From the NCBI RefSeq assembly GCF_002850745.1, contig NZ_KZ559476.1, positions 263,647 to 295,694 on the forward strand: a stretch of DNA of 32,048 nucleotides, given 5' to 3'. Under the pieces are notes generated by a model, which was not told the DNA's origin, did not search any database, and saw nothing but the letters and a program-made list of their open reading frames with translations. Every line of letters starts with the position of its first letter. Within the stretch, counting starts at the first letter, position 1. The position numbers and the translations under genes are program-made. This DNA is from Nonomuraea indica. Its GTDB lineage: Bacteria > Actinomycetota > Actinomycetes > Streptosporangiales > Streptosporangiaceae. Shown in pieces: positions 22,721 to 29,082 of this stretch.

Positions 22721-23994
22721 TGCGCTGCCTCTGCGTTGATGGTCTCGAGTGCGTTGACGATGATGGCCAGCCCCTCGGCGGCCTCCTCGACCGTCAGCGT
22801 GAGCGGCGGGGCCATGCGGATGGCGGTGCCGTACAGGCCGCCCTTGCCGGCGAGCAGGCCCGCCTTCTTGGTCTCCTCCATGAACCGGGCCGCCTGGGCG
22901 GGGCTCTCCAGCTCCACGGCGAACATCAGGCCCTTGCCGCGCACGTCCTTGACGATCGGCAGGCGGGTCGCGGCCTCGCGCAGGCCGTCGACGATGAGGG
23001 CGCCGGTGCGGGCGGCGTTGGCCTGCAGGTCGTGGTCGAGCACGTAGTCGAGGGTGGCGTTGGCGGCGGCCATGGAGATGGGGTTGCCGCCGAACGTGGC
23101 CAGACCGACGGCGGGCAGGGCGTCCATGAGGTCGCCGCGGGCGACGACGCCGCCGACCGCGAACCCGTTGCCGAGCCCCTTGGCGAAGGTCATCATGTCG
23201 GGCGTCACGCCGTGGTTCTGGATGCCGAAGAACGCGCTGCCGGTGCGGCCCCAGCCGGTCTGCACCTCGTCGGAGATGAACAGGATGCCCTGCTCGGCGA
23301 GCACCTCCTGGTAGGCGGCGAACAGCCCGTCGGGGGCCATGGTGAAGCCGCCCACGCCCTGGATCGGCTCGGCGATGAGCGCCGCGACGTTCCCGGCGAC
23401 GGACGTGGCGAGCACGTGGCGCAGGTCGTCCACGCACGCCTGGATGTACTCGGCGTCGGACATGCCCCTGAACTGGGCCAGGTGCCGGTCGGCGCCGTGC
23501 AGGAAGTGCGCGTTGAGCGGGGAGAGCGAGTTGTTCTTCCACGACCGGTTGGAGGTGACGCTGATGGCGCCGAAGCTGCGGCCGTGGTAGCTCTGCCGCA
23601 TGGCCAGCACCTGGTCGCTGCCGCGGGCGTAGGTGGCGAGCAGCAGGGCCGTCTCGTTGGCCTCGGTGCCGGAGTTGGTGAAGAACACCTTGGCGTCGGG
23701 GATGCCGGAGAGCCGGGCGATCTTCTCGGCCAGCTCGACCTGGCCGCGCAGCAGGTAGACCGTGCTGGTGTGGACGACCCCGGTGGCGAGCTGGCGTTCG
23801 ACGGCCTCGCGCACCTCCGGCACGTCGTAGCCGATCATGTTGGTCAGGATGCCGGCGAAGAAGTCGAGGTAGCTCTTGCCCTCGGAGTCGACGACACGGT
23901 TGCCCTTGCCGCTGACGATCTCGATGGGCTCGTTGTAGTTGAGGGCCAGCCAGTTGGGCATGACGGCCCGATGGCGCGCGAGAAGCTCCGACAT
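22717..23994 (-). CDS. Class-III aminotransferase (AGXT2-like; probable beta-alanine/3-aminoisobutyrate aminotransferase)
   Basis: A 425-residue PLP enzyme distinct from the gabT at 16801. Landmarks are FFTNSGTEANETALLLA, MRQSYHGRSFGAISVT, IAEPIQGVGGF, ISDEVQTGWGRTG (Asp242) and MMTFAKGLGNGFAVGG (Lys272 for the Schiff base). The wording LSGIPDAKVFFTNSGTEAN resembles the alanine-glyoxylate aminotransferase 2 group that acts on beta-alanine and 3-aminoisobutyrate. The 4-nt overlap with mmsA makes that substrate class the best fit. GATACT ends 6 bp before ATG 23994, so the operon is probably leaderless. TTACAGGCTG 60-70 bp upstream recurs before the PucR gene at 27276. Confidence 0.92.
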   Translation of the reverse strand: MSELLARHRAVMPNWLALNYNEPIEIVSGKGNRVVDSEGKSYLDFFAGILTNMIGYDVPEVREAVERQLATGVVHTSTVYLLRGQVELAEKIARLSGIPDAKVFFTNSGTEANETALLLATYARGSDQVLAMRQSYHGRSFGAISVTSNRSWKNNSLSPLNAHFLHGADRHLAQFRGMSDAEYIQACVDDLRHVLATSVAGNVAALIAEPIQGVGGFTMAPDGLFAAYQEVLAEQGILFISDEVQTGWGRTGSAFFGIQNHGVTPDMMTFAKGLGNGFAVGGVVARGDLMDALPAVGLATFGGNPISMAAANATLDYVLDHDLQANAARTGALIVDGLREAATRLPIVKDVRGKGLMFAVELESPAQAARFMEETKKAGLLAGKGGLYGTAIRMAPPLTLTVEEAAEGLAIIVNALETINAEAAQ

Positions 23995-24000
23995 GCTTCG

Positions 24001-24006
24001 AGTATC
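24001..24006 (-). promoter_or_regulatory. -10-like hexamer for the aminotransferase-mmsA operon
   Basis: GATACT on the minus strand ends 6 bp before ATG 23994, matching four of six TATAAT positions; a leaderless start is predicted. Confidence 0.4.
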
Positions 24007-24062
24007 CCGTCTGCCCGGCGGTTCCTCGCCCCTCCATCGTGTCGGCTCGCCGACGAAAAGCG

Positions 24063-24072
24063 TTACAGGCTG
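24063..24072. promoter_or_regulatory. TTACAGGCTG motif shared with the distant PucR gene promoter
   Basis: The same 10 bases occur at 27248-27257, about 20-30 bp before the second PucR start. Here they lie 69-78 bp before the aminotransferase start. An adjacent palindrome CCCCTAGGGG (24077-24086) is also present. Confidence 0.35.
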
Positions 24073-24183
24073 TCACCCCCTAGGGGATCTCCCGTGCGCT
24101 CGCGGGCGTACGCCGCCCGCTGCCGGTACGCCACGGGAGGCACCGTGATTGACCACCGGCGGCCGACGACCGGGAGGGGGCCG

Positions 24184-24234
24184 ATGACCCACGATCAGGA
24201 CATCGACCGGAACGCCCAGAGGAGACGGACATGA
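24184..24234 (+). CDS. 16-codon upstream ORF overlapping the alternative oxidase start
   Basis: This encodes MTHDQDIDRNAQRRRT. It has its own strong ribosome-binding site (GGAGG at 24173-24177, 6 nt spacing), and its TGA overlaps the oxidase start as ATGA. It looks like a leader ORF that couples or meters translation of the oxidase. The peptide has no recognisable domain. Confidence 0.5.
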   Translation: MTHDQDIDRNAQRRRT

Positions 24235-24929
24235 CGCTCACCATCGACCACCGCCCCGAAGCCCCCTCCGGCCCGCCGAAGCTGGGCCCGGCGGAGCTGC
24301 GCCTCGCCCAGCAGGAGACCCTGGACACCCCGCGCATGGCCTACGGCCTGCTGGCCAAGATGATGTTCAAGCCGGTGGACCTGCTGTACGGCCGGCGTGG
24401 CTCGTTCACCAAATTCGCCATGCTGGAGATCATCGCCCGCGTGCCGTACCAGGCGTGGGAGCGGATGGGCTACTGGGCGGTGCACCGGCACGCGGGGCGT
24501 TCCGCGCTCGCCAAGCGGGTCTTCGAGCGGATCGTGGACGCCCGCGCCGACCAGGACAATGAGCAGTGGCACCTGCTGATCATGCAGGACCTCGTGCAGC
24601 GCCACGGCCACCGGCAGACGTGGCTGCTGCACCGGGCGGCGCCCTGGCTGATCTCGTTCGTCTACTACCACGTGTCGTGGGTGCTGTTCCTGGTCAGGCC
24701 CGACTGGAGCTACCGGCTCAACGCCGAGTTCGAGGACCACGCCGAACACGAGTACATGACCTTCGTCGCGGACAACCCCCACCTGGAGCACATGCCCGAC
24801 CCGGGCACCTACGCCGAGCAGTACGGCCGCTACGGCTCGGTGGCCGACCTGCTGCGGCAGATCGGCCACGACGAGCGGATGCACAAGCTCGACAGCCTGC
24901 AGAGCATGCGCGAGCCCCGCGTCCGCTAG
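24231..24929 (+). CDS. Alternative oxidase (di-iron ubiquinol/menaquinol oxidase family)
   Basis: AOX passes electrons from quinol directly to oxygen, forming water without pumping protons, as an interfacial protein on the inner membrane leaflet. The 232-residue protein has the complete di-iron set in the correct order. These are Glu66 (AMLEIIARVPY), Glu111-x-x-His114 (DQDNEQWHLL), Glu168 (AEFEDHAEHEY) and Glu215-x-x-His218 (IGHDERMHK), with conserved Tyr175 seven residues after Glu168. Hydrophobic helices LISFVYYHVSWVLFLV and AWERMGYWAV fit the membrane-facing surface. GAGGAG (about 24219-24224) precedes ATG 24231 at 6 nt, and a 16-codon ORF overlaps the start. AOX is typical of plants, fungi and some Proteobacteria and uncommon in actinobacteria, so transfer is possible; base composition is not different from its neighbours. 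Confidence 0.88.
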   Translation: MTLTIDHRPEAPSGPPKLGPAELRLAQQETLDTPRMAYGLLAKMMFKPVDLLYGRRGSFTKFAMLEIIARVPYQAWERMGYWAVHRHAGRSALAKRVFERIVDARADQDNEQWHLLIMQDLVQRHGHRQTWLLHRAAPWLISFVYYHVSWVLFLVRPDWSYRLNAEFEDHAEHEYMTFVADNPHLEHMPDPGTYAEQYGRYGSVADLLRQIGHDERMHKLDSLQSMREPRVR

Positions 24930-24932
24930 CCG

Positions 24933-25000
24933 GACCTGCGCGGGCTCCGGCTCAGCCCTTGCGGGCTCGGGCTCAGACCTGCGCGGGCTCCGGCTCAGCC
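24933..25000. repeat. 25-bp direct repeat with an intervening degenerate copy at the 3' end of the MFS gene
   Basis: 24933-24957 and 24976-25000 are identical over 25 bases beginning GACCTGCGCGGG. The 18 bases between are a shortened copy. The right-hand copy encodes the transporter tail AEPEPAQV and the left copy lies beyond its stop, so the coding tail has been tandemly duplicated into the spacer. Confidence 0.8.
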
Positions 25001-26445
25001 GCGGCGGGGGCGGACGGCCGCAGCACCGCCAGGGCCAGCAGCGCGGCGGCCACGCAGAACCCGCCACCCACCCACGAGCCGAAGTGCACGGCGTCGGTGA
25101 AGGCGGCCTTGGCCGGTTCGACCACGCCGAGCTTGAAGGCGTCGCCGATCGACGCGCGGGCCGCCTCGGGCACGCCCTCCGGCATGGACGCGGTGAACAC
25201 GCCGGCCAGCACGCTGCCCAGGATGGCGATGCTGAGCGCCATGCCGACCTGTTGGACCGTGTCGTTCAGCGCGGAGCCGACACCGGCGTGCTCCATCGGG
25301 ATCGCCCCCATCAGTGAGGCGTAGGCCGCGGGGCCGGCGAGCCCGCCGCCCACGCCCATGACGAGCAGCCCGGTGAGCAGCGGCAGGTATCCGGTGGTGG
25401 TCGCCAGCACGGCGAAGCCGCCCGCCATGACCAGCAGCCCGCCGGAGACGAGGATCCGGTTGCTCACCTTCTGGCCGAGGGCCGCGCCCACGCCGTTGAA
25501 CAGGGCCGCCGCCACCGCGTACGGCAGCAGCGCGAGCCCCGCCCGCATCGGCCCGTACCCCAGCACGAACTGCAGGTACTGCGTCAGCATGAGCATCACG
25601 GCCCCTGCGCCGAAGGACATCAGCAGGATCGAGAACGACGCCCCGCTGAAGTTGCGGTTCCTGAACAGCTCCAGCGGCAGCATCGGGTGCGGCGAGCGCC
25701 GCTCCCACACCACGAAGGCGGCGAGCGCGACGACGGCGACCGCGATGACCGGCACGTTCCACTCGCGTTCGATGATCACATAGACGGCGGAGGTCAGGCC
25801 GACGATCGACAGCACCACGCCCACCGGGTCGATCTTCCGCCCCGCGCTGCGGGTCTCGGGCATCAGCGTCACCGCGGCCAGCACCGCGACGGCCGCGATC
25901 GGGACGTTCAGCAGGAAGACGGAACCCCACCAGTAGTTGTCGAGCAGGAACCCGCCCAGCGTGGGCCCGGCGATCACACCCACCATGGCGACGGCGCTCC
26001 AGGCGGCCATGGCCTTGCGCCGCTCGCCCTCGTCGAAGACCGTCATGAGGATCGACAGTGTGGAGGGCATGAGGATGGCCCCGCCCACGCCCATCAGCGC
26101 CCGCGCCCCGATGAGCTGCCACGGCTCGGAGACCAGCACGGCGAGCAGCGACGCGCCGCCGAAGAACACCAGGCCGATCACGAGGAACCGACGGCGCCCG
26201 TACCTGTCGGACAGGCTGCCCGCGGTGAGCAGCAGCCCGGCGAAGGCCAGCACGTAGGCGTCCAGGATCCACTGGATGTCCCCCGGACTCGCCCCGAGGT
26301 CGCTGATCAGCTTGGGGATCGCCAGATTCAGCACGGTGTTGTCCACGACCAGCACCAACAGCGACAGGCACAGCACGACGAGGATCCACCAGCGCCGCGG
26401 GTCCCGTCCGGCATTCGAGTCTTCTCGCACAACGTTCGATTTCAC
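24973..26445 (-). CDS. DHA2-family MFS multidrug efflux transporter (EmrB/QacA type)
   Basis: About 490 residues and 14 membrane helices. Landmarks are VVDNTVLNLAIPKL (helix 1, motif D1), GSLSDRYGRRRFL (motif A), ARALMGVGGAILMPSTLSIL (motif B), GVIAGPTLGGFLL (motif C) and LNVPIAA. The protein exports drugs or hydrophobic compounds by proton antiport. It is divergent from a TetR repressor with three 17-bp operators between them. Several in-frame GTG codons exist (26472, 26451, 26445, 26430). GTG 26445 is chosen because TACAGT ends exactly 6 bp upstream. A start at 26472 would put operator DNA in the reading frame, visible as a 7-residue periodic N-terminus VRDSSYS/VRVKSNV/VREDSNA. Confidence 0.93.
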   Translation of the reverse strand: MKSNVVREDSNAGRDPRRWWILVVLCLSLLVLVVDNTVLNLAIPKLISDLGASPGDIQWILDAYVLAFAGLLLTAGSLSDRYGRRRFLVIGLVFFGGASLLAVLVSEPWQLIGARALMGVGGAILMPSTLSILMTVFDEGERRKAMAAWSAVAMVGVIAGPTLGGFLLDNYWWGSVFLLNVPIAAVAVLAAVTLMPETRSAGRKIDPVGVVLSIVGLTSAVYVIIEREWNVPVIAVAVVALAAFVVWERRSPHPMLPLELFRNRNFSGASFSILLMSFGAGAVMLMLTQYLQFVLGYGPMRAGLALLPYAVAAALFNGVGAALGQKVSNRILVSGGLLVMAGGFAVLATTTGYLPLLTGLLVMGVGGGLAGPAAYASLMGAIPMEHAGVGSALNDTVQQVGMALSIAILGSVLAGVFTASMPEGVPEAARASIGDAFKLGVVEPAKAAFTDAVHFGSWVGGGFCVAAALLALAVLRPSAPAAAEPEPAQV

Positions 26446-26482
26446 TCGCACACTGTACGACGAATCTCGCACACTGTGCGAG
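26424..26482. promoter_or_regulatory. Three palindromic operators phased 21 bp apart between the MFS and tetR genes
   Basis: CTCGCACACTGTGCGAG at 26466-26482 is a perfect 17-bp palindrome. Diverged copies start at 26445 (CTCGCACACTGTACGAC) and 26424 (CTCGCACAACGTTCGAT). The starts are exactly 21 bp apart, two helical turns, so repressor dimers would line up on one DNA face. The middle copy covers the transporter -10 hexamer. Confidence 0.85.
26452..26457 (-). promoter_or_regulatory. -10 hexamer for the MFS transporter
   Basis: TACAGT on the minus strand ends 6 bp before GTG 26445 and lies inside the middle operator, so repressor binding would block it directly. Confidence 0.45.
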
Positions 26483-26488
26483 GGGATT

Positions 26489-26494
26489 TATTCT
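26489..26494 (+). promoter_or_regulatory. -10 hexamer for tetR
   Basis: TATTCT ends 6 bp before ATG 26501, predicting a leaderless mRNA; the perfect operator 26466-26482 would cover the -35 region, consistent with autorepression. Confidence 0.48.
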
Positions 26495-26500
26495 GAGAGC

Positions 26501-27229
26501 ATGAGCGGCCCCCAGATCTCCTCCGTATGGCTCCGCGAGCCCCGCCAGAGCGCCCGGACCTCCGGCCGCAGCCGCGAGGAGATCGTCCGCGCGACGCTCG
26601 AACTGCTCGACGCCGAAGGGCTCGACGGCCTCAGCATGCGCAAGCTCGGCGCCAAGCTGAGCGCCGGCGCGACGAGCGTCTACTGGTACGTGGAGAACAA
26701 GGACGAACTGCTGGAGCTCGCCTACGACGCCATCTGGGGCGAGATCTCGCTCCCCGTCCCCGAGGAGGCCGGCTGGCGCGAGACCTCCTCCACCTTCGCC
26801 CACAGCATGCGGGCCGTCATCCTCGCCCACCCGTGGATGGCCGCGCTCCTCGGGCGCCTGCCCGCCCTCGGCCCCAACGCGCTGGCGATGGCCGACCTGA
26901 TGCGCCGGAGCTTCCGGCAGGCGGGGTTCCAGGGCCTGGACATCGACTACGCCAACACCACGCTCACCGCGTACGTGTTCGGCATGGTCATCCCCGAGGT
27001 CGCCTGGCAGCAGACGATGGGCGCGGAGGAGATCGACCCGAAGGAGATGCGCGAGACGTTCGCGCGCGTCGCCAAGGACTTCCCCGACCTTCTCGACCGC
27101 CTCACCGAGGTCAACGACCTCCCGGCCCGGACGGTCCGCGAGATCAGCTTCGACTTCGGGCTGGTGTCGGTTCTCGACGGCCTGGAGGCCCGGCTGCACC
27201 GCTCCAGGGAATCACCCTTCAGTCTGTAA
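26501..27229 (+). CDS. TetR-family repressor with TetR_C (tetracycline-repressor-like) domain, divergent from the efflux pump
   Basis: A 242-residue repressor. The helix-turn-helix is at about 25-70: REEIVRATLELLDAEGLDGLSMRKLGAKLSAGATSVYWYVENKDELLELAYDAI. The YWYVENKDELLELAYD wording is that of the TetR/ActII class with an all-helical C-terminal drug-binding domain (GWRETSSTFAHSMRAVILAHPWMAALLGRLP, YANTTLTAYVFGMVIPEVAWQQ). No Shine-Dalgarno precedes ATG 26501, and TATTCT ends 6 bp before it. It almost certainly represses itself and the divergent DHA2 transporter through the three phased palindromes at 26424-26482, releasing them on binding the exported compound. Its stop codon lies inside a CAGTCTG motif upstream of the PucR gene. 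Confidence 0.95.
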   Translation: MSGPQISSVWLREPRQSARTSGRSREEIVRATLELLDAEGLDGLSMRKLGAKLSAGATSVYWYVENKDELLELAYDAIWGEISLPVPEEAGWRETSSTFAHSMRAVILAHPWMAALLGRLPALGPNALAMADLMRRSFRQAGFQGLDIDYANTTLTAYVFGMVIPEVAWQQTMGAEEIDPKEMRETFARVAKDFPDLLDRLTEVNDLPARTVREISFDFGLVSVLDGLEARLHRSRESPFSL

Positions 27230-27257
27230 ATGGGCAGATAGGCGATCTTACAGGCTG
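27220..27257. promoter_or_regulatory. Composite candidate PucR operator upstream of the second pucR gene
   Basis: CAGTCTG-N8-CAGATAGGCG (27220-27244) resembles the pucR/gabT intergenic site at 16745. CTGTAA (27224-27229) and TTACAG (27248-27253) form a spaced inverted repeat, and TTACAGGCTG is shared with 24063-24072. The first half-site overlaps the tetR stop codon. Confidence 0.5.
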
Positions 27258-27263
27258 ATCGGA

Positions 27264-27269
27264 TAGGCT
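27264..27269 (+). promoter_or_regulatory. -10-like hexamer for the second pucR gene
   Basis: TAGGCT fits TANNNT and ends 6 bp before GTG 27276; no Shine-Dalgarno is present, so a leaderless start is likely. Confidence 0.42.
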
Positions 27270-27275
27270 CTTTTC

Positions 27276-28892
27276 GTGCTGCCCACCATCGCCGACGTGC
27301 TCGCCTTGGAGACCGTGCGCCGGGGCAACCCGCGCGTGGTCGCCGGCGCCGATCGGCTGGACAGCAAGGTGCGGTGGGTGCACGTCGGGGAGATCGCCGA
27401 CATCGCCCAGCTCCTGCGCGGCGGCGAGCTGGTGCTGACGACCGGGGTGGCCCTGCCCCAGGACCCGGGCAAGCTGGCCGACTACATCGCCGAGCTGTCG
27501 TCCGTGGGCGTCGCCGGGCTCATCGTCGAGCTGGGCCGCAGATTCGTCGGCGAGCTGCCGCCCGCCGTGGTCAAGGCCGCCGAGGCGCACGGCCTGCCGC
27601 TCGTCGTGCTGACCCGCGAGACGCCGTTCGTGCAGATCACCGAGTCGGTGCACGCCCGCATCATCGACATCCAGCTCGAAGAGCTGCGCGCCTCCGAGCA
27701 ACTGCACGAGGTGTTCACCGAGCTGTCGGTCGAGGGCGCCTCGCCCGCCGAGGTGCTCGCCCAGGTCGCCCGGCTGTCCAGCCGTCCGGTGCTGCTGGAG
27801 AACCTCGCCCACCAGGTGCTGGCCTGCGAGTCGGCCGGCCGTGACACGGGCACCCTGCTGGCCGGCTGGGAGACCAGGTCACGGGCGGTCGCCCCGGCCG
27901 AGCGCACCGCCTACGACCCGGCCTCCGGCTGGCTCGTCACCACCGTCGGCGCGCGCGGCCAGGACTGGGGCCGGCTCATCCTGCTCTGCGAGGCGCCGCC
28001 GTCGCCGCGCGACCTGGTGCTCGCCGAGCGGGCCGCCACCACGCTCGCCCTGGGCCGCCTGCTCGAACGCCACCAGGAGTCGCTCGAACGGCAGGCGCAC
28101 GGCACCATCATCACCGGCATCCTCACCCACGCCTACGCCGACCCCGACGAGGCGGCGGCGCGCGCCCGCGCCGTCGGCGTGCCGCTGACCGGCCGCAAGC
28201 TGGTCAGCGTCGTCATCCGGCCCGTCGACCCGATGGACCAGGCCCTCGACGGCCAGGCGCAGCTCGGCGAGCTGGCCGAGGCCACCGCCGCCGCCTGCCG
28301 CGACGCCAAGCTGCCCGCCCTCGTGGGCGCCCTCGACCAGGACCGCATCGGGGTCCTGCTGCCGCTGCCGCCGCGCACCCAGGCCGAGCCGGCACTGACC
28401 GCCCTCGCCGAACGACTGCGCACGCTCTCCAAGATCGGCGGCGCGTTCGTGCTGGCCGCCGGCTCTGTGGTGGAGTCCCTGCGCGACGTACGGCGCAGCT
28501 TCCTCGAAGCCGAGCAGGTGGCCGACGTCGCGGTCCGCCAGCCCGACGGCCGCCCCTTCTACCGGCTGCCCGACCTGCGGCTGCGCGGCCTGCTGCACCT
28601 CCTGCGCGACGACGCCCGGCTGCAGACCTTCGCCGAACGGGAGCTCGGGCCGCTGCTGGCCCACGACGCCCAGCGGGGCGGCGACCTGACCCGGATCCTG
28701 CGCGTCTACCTCGACGCCGGGCGCAACAAGGCGGTCGCCGCGCAGAAGGCGCACCTGTCGAGGCCCGCCTTCTACGACCGGCTCCGCCGCCTCGAACGCA
28801 TCCTCGACACCGACCTCGACGACGTCGAGTCGTGCCTGTCGCTGCACGTGGCACTGCTCGCCCTGGAGTCGTTCCGCCGCGACAACCGGTAG
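27276..28892 (+). CDS. PucR-family transcriptional regulator (second paralogue)
   Basis: A 538-residue regulator. The N-terminal PucR domain covers about 1-125 (LPTIADVLALETVRRGNPRVVAG, KVRWVHVGEIADIAQLLRGGELVLTTG, GLPLVVLTRETPFVQITE). A central region with GGDEF-like wording follows (GRKLVSVVIRP, DRIGVLLPL). The C-terminal helix-turn-helix is LTRILRVYLDAGRNKAVAAQKAHLSRPAFYDRLRRLERIL. PucR proteins usually control nitrogen-compound catabolism near their own gene. Here the immediate neighbours are an efflux system and trpS, so the target is probably at a distance. The TTACAGGCTG and CAGTCTG motifs point to the aminotransferase-mmsA operon and/or gabT. GTG 27276 is leaderless by layout. Confidence 0.93.
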   Translation: MLPTIADVLALETVRRGNPRVVAGADRLDSKVRWVHVGEIADIAQLLRGGELVLTTGVALPQDPGKLADYIAELSSVGVAGLIVELGRRFVGELPPAVVKAAEAHGLPLVVLTRETPFVQITESVHARIIDIQLEELRASEQLHEVFTELSVEGASPAEVLAQVARLSSRPVLLENLAHQVLACESAGRDTGTLLAGWETRSRAVAPAERTAYDPASGWLVTTVGARGQDWGRLILLCEAPPSPRDLVLAERAATTLALGRLLERHQESLERQAHGTIITGILTHAYADPDEAAARARAVGVPLTGRKLVSVVIRPVDPMDQALDGQAQLGELAEATAAACRDAKLPALVGALDQDRIGVLLPLPPRTQAEPALTALAERLRTLSKIGGAFVLAAGSVVESLRDVRRSFLEAEQVADVAVRQPDGRPFYRLPDLRLRGLLHLLRDDARLQTFAERELGPLLAHDAQRGGDLTRILRVYLDAGRNKAVAAQKAHLSRPAFYDRLRRLERILDTDLDDVESCLSLHVALLALESFRRDNR

Positions 28893-29082
28893 CGACCACG
28901 CGACACCCGAGCGACCTCGCGACACCGGCAGGACCACGACACCCGGAGCGGCCGGGCGACACCGGCGGCGACCACGACACCACGAGCGACCGCGTGCCAC
29001 CGGGAGGATCACGACACCTGGAGCGCCCATTGCGACGCCGGGAGCGACCGTCAGGAACGACCGTCAGGAGCGACCGTCAGAA
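28891..29082. repeat. Intergenic minisatellite of degenerate 18-21-bp units followed by three 13-bp units
   Basis: From the pucR stop onward, about eight units follow the pattern AGCGACCacGCGACACCgG with variation (18, 19 or 21 bp each). Then come three nearly exact 13-bp copies of GCGACCGTCAGGA (29044-29056, 29057-29069, 29070-29082), the last of which supplies the trpS stop codon. The units are not self-complementary, so they are not ordinary terminators. Confidence 0.75.

Noticed and set aside
22721..24076. N-terminal extension of MmsA to 954 residues
   Set aside because: This is the shadow frame over the upstream aminotransferase; the MmsA family start and the GTGA overlap at 22720 are clear.
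21150..24086. CCCCTAGGG-type strings before both the PotD-like gene and the oxidase as a shared operator
   Set aside because: The first is part of the G-rich ribosome-binding site and only nine bases match; chance is sufficient.
28891..29082. CRISPR-like array
   Set aside because: Units are contiguous and degenerate with no unique spacers of constant length and no cas genes nearby; it is a minisatellite.
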